Origin: Aphanothece sp. CMT-3BRIN-NPC111
GTDB lineage: Bacteria > Cyanobacteriota > Cyanobacteriia > Cyanobacteriales > JAHHGU01
Length of the DNA stretch: 64,000 nt
NCBI GenBank assembly: GCA_019359765.1
Contig: JAHHGU010000018.1
Coordinates: 1-64,000 of the forward strand
Direction: 5' to 3'
The notes below the pieces were generated by a model that saw nothing but the letters and a program-made list of their open reading frames with translations, was not told where the DNA came from and ran no database searches. The number at the start of each line of letters is the position of its first letter. Position 1 is the first letter of the stretch. A program made the position numbers and the translations under genes. This document shows positions 25,099-35,661 of the stretch, piece by piece.

Positions 25099-25761
25099 TT
25101 AGCCTGATGCTTTCTCAAAATTGGGCTTTTCTGAAGCAGCACTGCTACCGTGGGCTGTCTTACCATTTTTGTGATTGGTATGCCCGTTGCCTTGACGCGG
25201 CTGAATCACCCCATAGCCGCCGTGGTTGCGCTCGTAAATCACATTAATCTCACCAGTTTCGGCATTGGAGAACATATAGAAGTCGTGATCTACCAACTGT
25301 AGCTGTTCCAAGGCTTCTTGAATTGTCATCGGCGGCATGGCGAAATACTTTGTACGCACTACTTCTGTGGGAAGTTCAGGAGTGCGATCGCCAATTAAGT
25401 TGGAATCCACAGGCTCTTGCTCGACAACCTCACCGGTTTTCGGCTGGGCATGGGTTTTCTGAGCAAGACGTCTTTCTTTATATTTGCGTAGCTGCCGAGC
25501 AATCTTATCAGCAACTAGGTCTATGCTGGCGTAAAGCGTCTCACTACCCTCTTGCGCCCGGATTACCGTACCGTTGGCGTATAAGGTCACTTCTGCTATC
25601 TGCTTAGAGGTTACCCTAGGGTTGCGAGCCACTGATAGATGTACATCTACCTCTGTTGTCATGTTCTGAAAGTGGCTCACCGCCTTTTCAATTTTTTGAT
25701 GCACGTACTCACGGATAGCATCGGTAATTTCAATGTTTTTGCCTTGGATCACAAGCTTCAT
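25099..25761 (-). CDS. hpf: Long-form ribosome hibernation-promoting factor (LrtA)
   Basis: It binds the small ribosomal subunit and drives dimerisation of inactive ribosomes in darkness or stress; lrtA is the cyanobacterial light-repressed homologue. The N-terminal S30AE/YfiA domain begins [20 protein letters not shown] (about 1-100). A charged linker with [14 protein letters not shown] follows, then the C-terminal long-HPF domain ([50 protein letters not shown]). The start at 25761 is set by GGGAG seven bases before the ATG, rather than 25812. A long upstream leader fits the known light control of lrtA. Confidence 0.94.
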   Translation of the reverse strand: MKLVIQGKNIEITDAIREYVHQKIEKAVSHFQNMTTEVDVHLSVARNPRVTSKQIAEVTLYANGTVIRAQEGSETLYASIDLVADKIARQLRKYKERRLAQKTHAQPKTGEVVEQEPVDSNLIGDRTPELPTEVVRTKYFAMPPMTIQEALEQLQLVDHDFYMFSNAETGEINVIYERNHGGYGVIQPRQGNGHTNHKNGKTAHGSSAASEKPNFEKASG

Positions 25762-26161
25762 ATTAGAATCTCCCGCTGAATCTTCCACAGAAGGGTCACT
25801 ATTAGTAACCAATGGTGTTCTACACCGCAGTGGTGAGCGTTATCCCAACATTGGGGTGATATTGAAGTGCTCTGCTGCCTCAATGTTTGAATAATAACTT
25901 CACAGTAGCACTTAGTATTCTGGACAACAGACCTGTTTGATTTCTCTTCAAAATCCTTCGCATCCCTTAACATTTCTTTACCGAAGGAGGCGACAAAAAG
26001 CCGCCGCCCCCGCTCAAAGTCTGGGGATGCTTCGCCGCCGTCGGTTAGTTGTTCGTTGTATTTTCGACAAACCCCAGCGGAACTTGGGCTTCGGGAGCGT
26101 TCTGTTTTAAACTATGTAGCTTAAGCAAGCTAACAGAGAAAGTAATACTAAAGAAAGCTTG
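25762..26161. other. Divergent hpf/lrtA-lipB intergenic region with probable long leader
   Basis: About 400 bases separate the divergent genes. lrtA messages in other cyanobacteria carry a long 5' untranslated leader, so part of this is probably transcribed. A GC-rich patch at 25986-26045 could form hairpins. No box could be assigned with confidence. A minus-strand open frame at 25758-25973 is not supported. Confidence 0.4.
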
Positions 26162-26938
26162 ATGCCACATATCCCGCCCGTAACTGAAGCCTCTGCCTGT
26201 GATTCTGGGTCGCAGCTTCGTCGGTGCTGGCTCTACAACCAGCAACGGGTGCCTTACCAAGTCGCCTGGGAATGGCAGCGATCGCTCGTCTTGTCGCGCA
26301 TCAACAACCCCAGCCTAGATGACGTGCTAATCTTGCTAGAGCATCCGCCGGTTTATACACTGGGCCAGGGAGCCAGCCTGGACTTTCTCAAGTTTGACCC
26401 TACCCAAATTAAAGCTGAAGCATTTCCGCAAATAATTGCTGGTGGAGATACTAAGGAAATTTACGATAACGCTTCCCCCCTACCAGATGTCTATCGGGTA
26501 GAGCGAGGTGGTGAAGTTACTTACCACTGCCCCGGTCAGCTGGTGGGCTATCCAATTTTGAATTTGCGGCATTACCGCCAAGATTTGCACTGGTATCTAC
26601 GGCAGTTAGAAGAAGTGTTAATCCGCCTGCTGGCAGTATACGGGTTGAAGGGTTCCCGCATCCCCGGCTTTACAGGTGTTTGGCTTGAGGGCCGTAAAGT
26701 CGCTGCTATTGGAATTAAAGTCAGCCGATGGATTACCATGCACGGCTTTGCGTTAAATGTTTGTCCCGACCTGGCTGGCTTTGAGCGCATTGTGCCTTGC
26801 GGCATTACAGATAAACCAGTTGGCACTCTGGCTGAGTTTATCCCCGAAATTGACCTGAACCAAGTACGTCAGGACGTGGCGGCAGCATTTGCAGAGGTAT
26901 TTGAAGTTCAACTGATGGAGAAAAGTTATGAGTTATGA
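26162..26938 (+). CDS. lipB: Octanoyltransferase (lipoate-protein ligase B)
   Basis: It moves octanoyl groups from acyl-carrier protein to lipoyl domains, the first step of lipoate assembly. Motifs present are [38 protein letters not shown] with the catalytic lysine, HGFALNV, and [14 protein letters not shown] with the catalytic cysteine. ATG 26162 is preferred to the TTG one codon before. The last residues KSYEL and the stop are coded by AGTTATG heptamers, so the native C-terminus has probably been replaced or extended. Confidence 0.94.
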   Translation: MPHIPPVTEASACDSGSQLRRCWLYNQQRVPYQVAWEWQRSLVLSRINNPSLDDVLILLEHPPVYTLGQGASLDFLKFDPTQIKAEAFPQIIAGGDTKEIYDNASPLPDVYRVERGGEVTYHCPGQLVGYPILNLRHYRQDLHWYLRQLEEVLIRLLAVYGLKGSRIPGFTGVWLEGRKVAAIGIKVSRWITMHGFALNVCPDLAGFERIVPCGITDKPVGTLAEFIPEIDLNQVRQDVAAAFAEVFEVQLMEKSYEL

Positions 26939-26965
26939 GTTATGAGTTATGAGTTTTGAGTTTTA
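26924..26965 (+). repeat. Heptamer tandem repeat (AGTTATG)4 AGTTTTG at lipB end
   Basis: Four perfect AGTTATG units, then AGTTTTG and AGTTTTA. It supplies the lipB C-terminal codons and stop, in the same phase as at the hydrolase gene ending at 4012. Confidence 0.9.
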
Positions 26966-26997
26966 AATAAATAAAATTAAAAACTCATAGCTTTTTT
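26948..26997 (+). terminator. Repeat-derived terminator of lipB
   Basis: TATGAGTTTT (26948-26957) and AAAACTCATA (26980-26989) form a perfect 10-bp stem around 22 bases, followed by GCTTTTTT. It also overlaps the end of the convergent cyclase gene (stop at 26977). Confidence 0.6.
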
Positions 26998-27969
26998 GGT
27001 GGAAAGAGCTAATCGGCAAAAAGCATCCAATTCTGTAAAGGTGCCAGCATATGTCAAAGTGGGGGACTCATAACCTTTAAGGTTGACCGTGTATTGCTTA
27101 AAATCAATCTCCTTTCCCGCCAAGGCTGATAGATATTGGTAAGTTTTCTCCCCTAAGGCAATATCCAGACCAATTTGTTTGGTGGAAGTTTCCAGGCGAA
27201 AAGCGGCATTAACAGTATCACCAATAGCCGTATAGTCAGGGCGATCGCCACTGCCGGTGTTACCAAGCATGGCATAACCTGTATTGATACCTGCCCCGAT
27301 TCGTAAGGGAAATGGCAAAGGATACTTGTTACTGAGAGCTGCCGTCATCTTGGAAAGGTCGTTGAGCGCCTGAAAAATGTGTACTATCTCCTCATTGGTG
27401 ACTCCTTCAGGACTATGGAACCAAAGCGCCATAATCGCATCGCCAATGTATTTATCGACCCAACTGCCATGCTCTCGGATAATATTGCCCGCCTCACGAA
27501 ACCAGCTTCCAATCACCGCTGAGAGAATTTCTTCATCCAGTTTCCGCGTGAGAACGGTGAAGTCGCGGATATCTATCACCATCACCGACATTAAACGCCG
27601 TATGTGCAAAATTGATGTCATCGACTCTTGGTCAATGTCATCTGAGGCGTCAGTGTTGTTCATAGCGGATGGGCAGTGGAACTCTAGCTCGCTCTGACCC
27701 AAAGTGATGCGATCGCCATTACTTATAGTCACAGGAAAACTAACCCGACGCCCATTGACGAAGGAGCCATTGCGACTCCCTAAGTCGATCAGGTAAAAAT
27801 CGCCAGTTTCGGTACACTGCAACATGGCGTGGTTCCGAGACATCCACCGATCCGGCAGCACAAAATTGTTGTCATCACTGCGACCAAACGTCCAGCATTT
27901 ACTACCCGCCAAGGGCAAATAGCGATTACCAGATTCAGTCTGAAGCAGCAAATGAGGAGTGAGTCGCAT
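26977..27969 (-). CDS. FHA-domain class III adenylate cyclase
   Basis: A 330-residue soluble enzyme making cAMP from ATP, preceded by a phosphothreonine-binding FHA domain. FHA marks (about 25-100) are G29-R30, SRNH (44-47) and SRNGSFVNG (65-73). The cyclase domain (about 125-310) keeps both metal aspartates (D133 in VIDIRDF, D177 in KYIGDA), K173 and T247 for adenine, and N254 and R258 for the transition state, so it should be active. Control by a Ser/Thr kinase signal through the FHA domain is inferred. The name cya is avoided because cyanobacteria have several cyclases. Confidence 0.92.
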   Translation of the reverse strand: MRLTPHLLLQTESGNRYLPLAGSKCWTFGRSDDNNFVLPDRWMSRNHAMLQCTETGDFYLIDLGSRNGSFVNGRRVSFPVTISNGDRITLGQSELEFHCPSAMNNTDASDDIDQESMTSILHIRRLMSVMVIDIRDFTVLTRKLDEEILSAVIGSWFREAGNIIREHGSWVDKYIGDAIMALWFHSPEGVTNEEIVHIFQALNDLSKMTAALSNKYPLPFPLRIGAGINTGYAMLGNTGSGDRPDYTAIGDTVNAAFRLETSTKQIGLDIALGEKTYQYLSALAGKEIDFKQYTVNLKGYESPTLTYAGTFTELDAFCRLALSTKKAMSF

Positions 27970-28135
27970 GCGTCACCATGGGCTATAGAAGCGACGAGGA
28001 GTCGTTCAAAATAGTTAAATTTTAGATGACATCCGGAGCCTTAAGGATAATTCCGGAACTGCACTCACTTATAATTTCCGGATTAAATACGGAAAATTCA
28101 AAGCGCAAAAGAAAAAATTTTTACTTTGTACGCCT

Positions 28136-28945
28136 TTAGGCCATAGATGCCACCAGCCAAAACAAGCTGTCTACCAAAATTGTACTCAATACCGCTCCCC
28201 CAAATGCCCACCAGTGAAGCTGTTTTTTTCCTAGAGACCAAAGGCCAACACCCAGCAGAATGCTGACTAGAACCACCGCCCATCCTGTTCCCCACCCTGT
28301 TCGCACTTGCGCGATCGCATTTTGTAAAATCGGTGTTGCCAGCGCTGGTTCAACTTGCATTAGCTGACGCCAGTAAGGAATTAGGCCAGTTAAATAGAAA
28401 TATACATCCGTGACTGCTGTGCCAAACAGGGAACCGAGATAAAACAGGTTACCAACTTGCCCCCTCAGAAGTAAAAAGTCAAAAGTAGAAAGGCTAAAGA
28501 AAGAATTCTGAGTTTCTACTGTTGCCTGTTGCCTGTTGCCTTTTAGGAGAAACCACAGAGCAAACGGCAGACCAATTGCCTCCACTGGTAAGTGAACCAA
28601 TGGTTCCCAGCGCAGCCAGCCCCAATAAATTGACCCAGCCAGCCAACTCCAGCTAAATCCTAGCAGCAGGTCGCCCCACAACTGCGTAGCAGGACGCTTT
28701 AGCAGCAGCCTACCCAGCCAGAACCAAACCGCTGTCATAGCTAAACTCAGCAGGGGTAGCTGCCGCACCAGTGGTGCCTGCAAAAACACGGGCACGGAAA
28801 CTAAAAAAGACGCCGCTGCGAAAACCCACCAGGCTTGGCTGAGGCCAATTCTCCACCCTGAACGGGTGAGAAAATTTTTATCTGACTGGGCTGGGTAGCC
28901 AGAGACGGTAGAAGATGTTGATTCAGGCCAGGTATCGTTAAACAA
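28136..28945 (-). CDS. DUF3120-type membrane protein with repeat-coded insert
   Basis: A 269-residue integral membrane protein of a cyanobacterial family (DUF3120, recognised from memory) of unknown function. About six hydrophobic segments are visible (WWVFAAASFLVSVPVFL, LSLAMTAVWFWLG, LLGFSWSWLAGSIYWGWL and others). Between the third and fourth, residues about 137-160 (GNRQQATVETQNSFFS...) are coded by TGTTGCC heptamers (28523-28543) and other repeat-like sequence, in frame. This insert is probably a late addition in a loop. Confidence 0.75.
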   Translation of the reverse strand: MFNDTWPESTSSTVSGYPAQSDKNFLTRSGWRIGLSQAWWVFAAASFLVSVPVFLQAPLVRQLPLLSLAMTAVWFWLGRLLLKRPATQLWGDLLLGFSWSWLAGSIYWGWLRWEPLVHLPVEAIGLPFALWFLLKGNRQQATVETQNSFFSLSTFDFLLLRGQVGNLFYLGSLFGTAVTDVYFYLTGLIPYWRQLMQVEPALATPILQNAIAQVRTGWGTGWAVVLVSILLGVGLWSLGKKQLHWWAFGGAVLSTILVDSLFWLVASMA

Positions 28946-29369
28946 GATATCTTTAATTTTCTTTACTTATGTTTATCTATCTACAAGATATCACAAAATT
29001 TATCCCCCAGGGGGGGATAGTGTCGATCTTAACAGGATGCCCGGCGTCATTCGATTTTGGATTTTGGATTTTGGATTTTGGATTGTCCCCACGACACCTA
29101 AGTCGGGGGCTTGAGGCCTATGCGTGTTTTTGGTCAGCTCCTTCCACCCCGACAACGTTTTTCAGCTGAAGCAACACAAGGGGAAGAAGGATGTGAAAAC
29201 GGCTGTAAAGGTGGCCGGATGAGAGCGTTAGTGGTTAGTAGCTAGTAGGAATTTATACTAACCACTAACTATGAAAGTGTGACGGCTAAGGGGGTATTTT
29301 TCTGGAATTAGCCAATATTTCTTGTCGGAAGGTCTATTATGCTTTTTGAATTGATGAATCGGGGACGCT
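28946..29369. other. Intergenic region with heptamer repeat and a large inverted repeat
   Basis: The divergent genes DUF3120 and uppP are separated by 424 bases. It holds the GATTTTG repeat at 29053-29084 and a 14-bp perfect inverted repeat (GTTAGTGGTTAGTA at 29227-29240, TACTAACCACTAAC at 29256-29269). No gene is seen. Confidence 0.5.
29053..29084. repeat. Heptamer tandem repeat (GATTTTG)4
   Basis: Four GATTTTG units plus GATT, the same 32 bases as the repeat inside the coaX start (4966-4997), here in non-coding DNA. Confidence 0.9.
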
Positions 29370-30362
29370 ATGGCTTTATCAAAACGTCAATTGTTCGCGC
29401 TCTTGGGTGCTGGTGTAGCCAGCGCTCTGCTTACCTCTGTTGGCGCACACGCCGATACTAGCCAACAGGCGATAACTTCGTTAAGCGTGGCTAACGCGTC
29501 TGCTGGTGAGGCGACAGCGGCTCAGATAAATGTCTTTCAGGCAGTGGTTCTCGGTATAGTGCAGGGGTTGACAGAGTTCCTGCCCATCAGCAGTACTGCT
29601 CATTTAAAAGTAGTGCCAGTAGTTCTCGGTTGGGGCGATCCTGGTGTCGCTTTTACGGCTGTGATTCAGCTAGGTAGCATTGCCGCCGTGCTGTGGTACT
29701 TCTGGGGCGACTTGACTAAAGTTACAACTGGCGCAATCAGAGCGATCGCCCGCTCAGATTACGAGTCCAGCGACTTCCGCATCGCGCTGGGAATTGGTTT
29801 AGGAACCATACCCATCATCTTCTTTGGACTTCTGCTCAAGAAGTTGATTCCCGATTATGACAACTCACCGCTGCGGAGTTTGGCGGCGATCGCCTGTGCC
29901 TCAATTTTCATGTCCCTGTTACTAGGAATAGCAGAGCGACTGAGCAAGCGAAAACGTGACTTTGACGGTCTGGGTGTCCAAGATGGAATCTGGATGGGTT
30001 TAGCTCAGGCAATGGCTTTAATTCCTGGGGTTTCTCGTTCTGGTTCCACCCTAACCGCTGGGCTATTTATGGGTTTAGAACGGGCAGCAGCTGCACGCTT
30101 TTCATTTTTATTAGGTATCCCAGCGATTACCTTGGCTGGGTTGGTGGAGCTAAAGGATGTATTTAAGGAAGGGTTAGGTAGTGCCGGACTTGTACCCTTG
30201 GTAGTCGGCGTCATCTCAGCAGCAGTTTTCTCTTATCTGGCGATCGCTTGGCTGTTGCGCTACCTACAAACCCAGAGTACATGGGTGTTTATCTGGTATC
30301 GGTTAGTATTTGGGCTATCAATTCTAGGTGCGATCGCAACTGGATTGTTGAAAAATAGCTGA
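29370..30362 (+). CDS. uppP: Undecaprenyl-diphosphatase
   Basis: An inner-membrane enzyme that dephosphorylates undecaprenyl diphosphate to recycle the peptidoglycan lipid carrier and gives bacitracin resistance. The active-site segments are clear: QGLTEFLPISSTAHL and PGVSRSGSTLTAGLF. With 330 residues it is about 50 longer than E. coli UppP because of an N-terminal stretch that looks like a cleavable signal peptide (MALSKRQLFALLGAGVAS... ending GAHA-D) before the first UppP helix. The ATG at 29370 is the only good start. Confidence 0.93.
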   Translation: MALSKRQLFALLGAGVASALLTSVGAHADTSQQAITSLSVANASAGEATAAQINVFQAVVLGIVQGLTEFLPISSTAHLKVVPVVLGWGDPGVAFTAVIQLGSIAAVLWYFWGDLTKVTTGAIRAIARSDYESSDFRIALGIGLGTIPIIFFGLLLKKLIPDYDNSPLRSLAAIACASIFMSLLLGIAERLSKRKRDFDGLGVQDGIWMGLAQAMALIPGVSRSGSTLTAGLFMGLERAAAARFSFLLGIPAITLAGLVELKDVFKEGLGSAGLVPLVVGVISAAVFSYLAIAWLLRYLQTQSTWVFIWYRLVFGLSILGAIATGLLKNS

Positions 30363-30610
30363 CATCACGCACCTGCATTCGTCCTAACCCAGGTCATTCC
30401 AGCGCAAGTTGTCAAAGGACGGCACTCAATGTGTCGTTTTTTGACTTTGGGTAAGGATAAGAAAAGTAGGTTTTATGTAGATGCACCCTTTGAACTTGAT
30501 GAATCTTGAATCAGTAAAGTATGAAGTTTTTGTAATATTTGATACAAGTGGAACGGAACTGTCAACACTTAAATAAGAGGTCAAACCTTCTTATTAAGTG
30601 GTTTCTTTAA

Positions 30611-33600
30611 ATGACGTATATAAAAAATCAATCAGATTTACAGCCAGCGATCGCTCAGGGGAACTTGCTCAACAAGATTACCAGCCGCATTTGTCAGGCT
30701 TTAGATTTACAAGAGGTTTTAGCCACGACAGCCGTGGAAATCCGCTCATTTTTAGACGTAGACCGTGTAAAAATTTATCGATTTGACCCAGATGGCAGTG
30801 GTGAGGTAGTTGCCGAGTCGATTGGGGGCGATCGCTTGCCTTCTCTTTTCGGTCTCCACTTTCCCGCCAGTGATATTCCACCCCAGGCACGGAAAATCTT
30901 TATCAAAGCTCGCCAACGAGTGATTGTAGACGTTGCCTCTCAGCGAAAAACCATCAGCCAGGGTCAATCCCTGGAAATGAGCAACGATCATAGCGCGGAA
31001 GACATTCGTTACAGCCCCGTAGATGCCTGCCACGTTAAATATCTCACAGCTATGGGGGTGGCGGCTTCGCTGTCAGTACCAATTTTGTACCACAACAACC
31101 TGTGGGGGTTACTCGTAGTACATCATACGCAACCCAGACCCTTTCCCGAACAGGAGTTGCAAATTGTGCAGCTGCTTGTAGAACAGTTGCCGATCGCGAT
31201 CGCTCAGTCCAATCTGCTGGCTCAAGCACGACAACAGGCTCAACAGGAAGCGGCAATTAGCCAAATTAACAGCCTGTTGCAAACCTCTCTGGATATAGGA
31301 CAGATACGGCAAGCGGCTCTGGAACAGATTGTAACTACCCTTTCAGCGATTGGGGGCAGGCTGTACATCAGTACCGAGTTAACAGGGCAACCTGCCTGTG
31401 TCTACACCTGGGGCGAGCAACCCACCCAAACCTCAATCGAAGAAAGTCCTGTCTGGGAAAAACTCATGGGGTGGCAAGGAGTGCTGGCAGTTAGCCACCG
31501 TCAGCCCTCTGAGGTAATGAAAACCTGGGAAAAAGCAGAGTCATCTACTAGTCACCAAACAGCCGGTTCGCCAAACAGTCTTGCTGTTAGCCTTGCAGGC
31601 ACTGCCTATGCCTACGCAGTTAATGACTTTTGCCAAGATGCCGGACTACAACCGCTCACGGCTGCCTTTGAGGCTACTCAAATTAAGTCGTTGCTGATAG
31701 TTCCCCTGCAATATCAACAGCAGTACGTGGGGTGCCTGACGCTATTCCGTCCTGAGATGGAGACGGAAACTTTGTGGGCAGGACGCCGCAACGATGATGG
31801 ACGCAATCTGCGTCCGCGTGAATCTTTTGAAGCTTGGCGAGAAGTTAAAACCGGACAGGCTCAACCGTGGAACCAGAATGAAATCAAGCTAGCCCAATCC
31901 TTTGGTCTGCACTTATATATTGCCATCATGCAGCAACGTGTGGAGGATATGCTGCGGCATCACACCTCTCGCGACCTTCTCACTGGATTACCAAACCGTC
32001 TGTTGTTTGACGAGTTGCTGGCACTGGCATTGGTGAATATCCACCAACGCGGTGGTCTAGTAGCGGTGATGTTTCTTGACCTAGATCGGTTCAAAACGAT
32101 TAATGACACCCTAGGTCATGCTGTGGGCGATCGCCTCTTGCAAAAAGTAACGGAACGACTGGCAGGATTCCTGCGCCCAGGCGATACCCTTGCCCGTTGG
32201 GGAGACGATGAGTTTACCTTGCTGCTGCCTCAAATTAATTGTGCAGACGATGCTGCCCAAGTTGCTCAGACCATACTGAGTGCGTTTGCAACTCCTTTTC
32301 AGGTAGATACCCAAGAACTGCATATCACCGCCAGTATTGGTATTGCCTTAGCTCCCTACGACGGTGAAGATGCTGAAACGCTGCTTAAACATGCAGACAC
32401 CACACTCAATCGTGCTAAACAACAGGGGAAAAACAATTACCTGCTATATGCCCCCACCATGAATACTACGGCGTTTGAGCGGTTGGTGCTGGGTAATCAC
32501 CTCTACAAAGCTTTAGGCAGACAAGAACTACTATTGCACTACCAGCCCCAAGTAGACATCAAGACAGGGCAAATTGTGGGCATGGAAGCATTGCTGCGCT
32601 GGCAACATCCAGAAATGGGCTTGGTTTCGCCAACTCAATTTATTCCGTTAGCAGAAGAAACCGGGCTGATCCAAGCGTTAGGTGAGTGGGTATTACGGTC
32701 TGCTTGTATGCAAAACCGAGCTTGGCAGTTAGCGGGTTTACCCAGAGTGCGAGTTGCGGTTAACCTCTCTGCCCGTCAGTTCCAGCAGCCCCACTTGGTA
32801 CAAACCATTGCCCAGATTTTAAAGGAAACAAAACTGGAACCTCAGTATCTGGAATTGGAAATTACAGAAAGTCTAGTCATGCAGGATGTAGACTTTACCA
32901 TTTCCGTTTTGCGGGAACTCCAGGCATTAGGAATCTGCATTTCGATGGATGACTTTGGCACAGGTTATTCTTCCCTGAGTTCGCTGATGTACTTCCCGCT
33001 CAACACGCTGAAAATTGATCGCTCCTTTGTTAGTAATATCAATAAGAATTCGTGTAATGCAGCGATCATTAACTCTGTGATCTCCTTGGGACACGGACTG
33101 AATTTGCAGTTAATAGCTGAAGGCGTAGAAACTTTAGAACAATTGGAATTTCTACGTATGGCTAACTGCGATATCATCCAGGGCTACCTCTTGAGCAAAC
33201 CCCTTACCTGGGAAGCTGCCACTCAATTTTTGCAAGGAAAAGCACTCCAGCCAGCCTCAAAGCCGATCTCTCAACCTCCACACACCTTCCCCTTACCCCC
33301 AAATGAACCGCAGCGATTAGCGGCGCTATATCAATATCAAATCCTGGATACCCCACAGGAAAACGCCTTCGATGAGTTAAATAGTCTGACTGCCCAGATT
33401 TGTCAAACCCCGATTGCCCTAATCTCTCTCATTGATGAAAAGCGGCAATGGTTTAAGTCAAAGCAGGGCTTAACCCTCGCAGAAACTCCCCGCGATATAG
33501 CTTTCTGTGCCCATGCGATTCTGCAAGATGAGCTATTAGTTGTCCAGGATACGTTGAAGGATGAACGGTTTGCGACCAACCCCCTAGTCGCCTCAGACCC

Positions 33601-35407
33601 GAAAATTCGCTTTTATACAGGTTTCCCAATCGTCGATCCAGATGGCTTTGCTCTAGGCACCCTGTGTGTAATGGACTATGTGCCGCGAAAGTTAAATGCC
33701 CAGCAGCAAGAAACACTCAAAATCCTTGCTAGTCAGGTTATGACTCAACTACAGTTGCGCCGTAACCTGTTGCAACAGCGGCAGTTAGAAGAGCGACTCA
33801 ACCGTGCCCAAGTTGCTGAAGTGGCGCAACAAGAACTGCAAAAAACGATCGCCGTATGCAAGCATACAGAAGAAGATCTGGTTGAGCAAGTCTACCTAGC
33901 TAAATTAGGGTCCAGTATTGGATCTATCCTTGGTAAAGCGGAAAAACTGCCCGTACTGCTGCAAGAATGTGTGGCAACTCTAGCTCAATATCCAGATGTG
34001 GCATTCGCTGGTATCTGGATGCAAGAGCGAACGACCGATGTTCTAGAGTTACAAGCCAGCGCGGGAGTGTCTACCCATCTGGAGAATGTCTATCGTCGCG
34101 TCCCTATTAGCGAGTTAAAGTTGGGGGCGATCGCTCAAAATTGTCAGCCTTTCCAAACCAATGCAGTAGTAGATGAACCGGATGTCATTGACAAAAGATG
34201 GGTCAAGCAAGAAAAGTTAGTGGCATTCGCTGGCTACCCGCTTGTTGTTGAGCATTCAGCCGTTGGAGTGATGGCATTGTTTGCCCGCAAACCTTTGACA
34301 GAGGCAGCGCTAGCTCAGTTAGCTGCTATTGCTAAGGGCATCGCCCGCTGTATTGAACATAAACAGACAGAGGAGTTACTGCGTCAGCAAACTCAGCGGG
34401 AACGATTGGTGGCAGCGATCGCCCAACGAATTCGCCAGTCGCTAGATCTTGATGAAATCCTAAATACTACAGTGAGGGAAGTACGCCAGTTTCTGCAAAC
34501 TGACCGGGTACTTATTTACCGCTTCAAGCCGGATTGGAGTGGTGTGGTAACGGTGGAATCAGTCGGCAATGGCTTCTCACCAATCCTGAGAACAGTTATT
34601 GATGAACCGTGTTTTAGGAATGGTTATGTGCCTCAGTATCGTCAGGGACGTGTGCGAGCGATTGAGGATATTTACACGGCTGGGTTGAAACAGTGCCACA
34701 TTGATTTACTAGCCGAGTTCCAGGTACGGGCAAATTTAGTGGTTCCGATTCTGCAAGGAGAGCAGTTGTGGGGGTTGCTAATTGCCCATCACTGCACTAG
34801 TCCGCGTCATTGGCGGCAACTTGAGATTAGCCTGCTGAGCCAACTGGCAACTCAAGCGGCGATCGCCATTCAGCAATCTGAGCTTTACCAGCAGGTGCAG
34901 CGGCAGGCTTCAGTTGATGGTCTTACCCTGGTAGCCAACCGACGGCGGTTTGATGAATATTTACATCAAAAATGGCAACAGATGACCCTGGTAGAGGCTC
35001 CTTTGTCCTTAATTTTGTGCGATATCGACTTTTTTAAGCTCTACAACGATACTTATGGGCATCCCGCAGGAGATGATTGTTTACGGCAAGTTGCCAAAGC
35101 CATCAATACAGCGGTGAATCGTTCTGATGATTTAGCTGCCCGCTATGGAGGCGAAGAATTTGCCATTATTCTGCCAAATACATCAATGGAGGGGGCTGTG
35201 CGTGTGGCAGAACGAATCCGCGCTCAAGTGAAAGCCTTGCAGCTAGACCACATCAAGTCACCTCTGGGTAAGTGTGTCACCCTAAGTATGGGGGTAGTAA
35301 GTATGAATTGGTCACCTGAAGCAACTCCACCGGCATTAATTGCAGCTGCCGATCGGGCACTCTATGAAGCTAAAGCACAGGGGCGCGATCGCATTGTGAC
35401 TGCTTGA
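30611..35407 (+). CDS. Cph2-like hybrid phytochrome/cyanobacteriochrome with GGDEF-EAL-GGDEF output
   Basis: A 1598-residue cytosolic photoreceptor of cyclic-di-GMP signalling. Domains in order: phytochrome GAF without a PAS domain (about 15-200; [11 protein letters not shown], bilin-binding C140-H141); PHY-like GAF (about 210-445) with the tongue motif P402-R-E-S-F406 and W409-R-E; GGDEF (about 450-615) with a degenerate W530-G-D-D-E-F; EAL (about 625-875; E659-[23 protein letters not shown]) that looks active; two extra GAF domains (about 905-1050 and 1100-1250); a cyanobacteriochrome GAF (about 1262-1425) with E1332-P-C1334-F in place of DxCF and canonical C1362-H1363; and a GGDEF with an intact G1513-G-E-E-F. 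Synechocystis Cph2 lacks the two middle GAFs. Confidence 0.93.
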   Translation: MTYIKNQSDLQPAIAQGNLLNKITSRICQALDLQEVLATTAVEIRSFLDVDRVKIYRFDPDGSGEVVAESIGGDRLPSLFGLHFPASDIPPQARKIFIKARQRVIVDVASQRKTISQGQSLEMSNDHSAEDIRYSPVDACHVKYLTAMGVAASLSVPILYHNNLWGLLVVHHTQPRPFPEQELQIVQLLVEQLPIAIAQSNLLAQARQQAQQEAAISQINSLLQTSLDIGQIRQAALEQIVTTLSAIGGRLYISTELTGQPACVYTWGEQPTQTSIEESPVWEKLMGWQGVLAVSHRQPSEVMKTWEKAESSTSHQTAGSPNSLAVSLAGTAYAYAVNDFCQDAGLQPLTAAFEATQIKSLLIVPLQYQQQYVGCLTLFRPEMETETLWAGRRNDDGRNLRPRESFEAWREVKTGQAQPWNQNEIKLAQSFGLHLYIAIMQQRVEDMLRHHTSRDLLTGLPNRLLFDELLALALVNIHQRGGLVAVMFLDLDRFKTINDTLGHAVGDRLLQKVTERLAGFLRPGDTLARWGDDEFTLLLPQINCADDAAQVAQTILSAFATPFQVDTQELHITASIGIALAPYDGEDAETLLKHADTTLNRAKQQGKNNYLLYAPTMNTTAFERLVLGNHLYKALGRQELLLHYQPQVDIKTGQIVGMEALLRWQHPEMGLVSPTQFIPLAEETGLIQALGEWVLRSACMQNRAWQLAGLPRVRVAVNLSARQFQQPHLVQTIAQILKETKLEPQYLELEITESLVMQDVDFTISVLRELQALGICISMDDFGTGYSSLSSLMYFPLNTLKIDRSFVSNINKNSCNAAIINSVISLGHGLNLQLIAEGVETLEQLEFLRMANCDIIQGYLLSKPLTWEAATQFLQGKALQPASKPISQPPHTFPLPPNEPQRLAALYQYQILDTPQENAFDELNSLTAQICQTPIALISLIDEKRQWFKSKQGLTLAETPRDIAFCAHAILQDELLVVQDTLKDERFATNPLVASDPKIRFYTGFPIVDPDGFALGTLCVMDYVPRKLNAQQQETLKILASQVMTQLQLRRNLLQQRQLEERLNRAQVAEVAQQELQKTIAVCKHTEEDLVEQVYLAKLGSSIGSILGKAEKLPVLLQECVATLAQYPDVAFAGIWMQERTTDVLELQASAGVSTHLENVYRRVPISELKLGAIAQNCQPFQTNAVVDEPDVIDKRWVKQEKLVAFAGYPLVVEHSAVGVMALFARKPLTEAALAQLAAIAKGIARCIEHKQTEELLRQQTQRERLVAAIAQRIRQSLDLDEILNTTVREVRQFLQTDRVLIYRFKPDWSGVVTVESVGNGFSPILRTVIDEPCFRNGYVPQYRQGRVRAIEDIYTAGLKQCHIDLLAEFQVRANLVVPILQGEQLWGLLIAHHCTSPRHWRQLEISLLSQLATQAAIAIQQSELYQQVQRQASVDGLTLVANRRRFDEYLHQKWQQMTLVEAPLSLILCDIDFFKLYNDTYGHPAGDDCLRQVAKAINTAVNRSDDLAARYGGEEFAIILPNTSMEGAVRVAERIRAQVKALQLDHIKSPLGKCVTLSMGVVSMNWSPEATPPALIAAADRALYEAKAQGRDRIVTA

Positions 35408-35408
35408 C

Positions 35409-35435
35409 CACTCTTGACGCCCAAAGCGAAGAGTG
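35409..35435 (+). terminator. Hairpin after the Cph2-like gene
   Basis: CACTCTT pairs with AAGAGTG two bases after the stop codon; TTTC follows. It is a weak terminator candidate. Confidence 0.45.
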
Positions 35436-35460
35436 TTTCAAAACGTATAAAACCAAATCC

Positions 35461-35490
35461 GGTTAATTAAGGCTACTTACTTAATTAACC
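35461..35490. repeat. Perfect 10-bp inverted repeat
   Basis: GGTTAATTAA and TTAATTAACC flank a ten-base loop, downstream of the Cph2-like gene and before the next gene on the same strand. It may be a transcript-end hairpin or a protein-binding palindrome. Confidence 0.5.
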
Positions 35491-35661
35491 AAATCCTCTT
35501 GGTGATAACCTTCTGCTCCTCAAGAATAAGGGTGCTACAAAAGGGGATTGGGTATTAGCCATGAGCTACTCTTCTGATGGGTAGATTAATTTTTGCTCTG
35601 CTTCTGAGTGTTTGTCGTTTAAGATCAATTCATATTTAATTACTGCGTATTAAAAACCCAT

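Noticed and set aside
25758..25973. 71-residue frame in the hpf/lrtA leader
   Set aside because: It overlaps the start of hpf on the same strand in another frame and shows no protein-like pattern.
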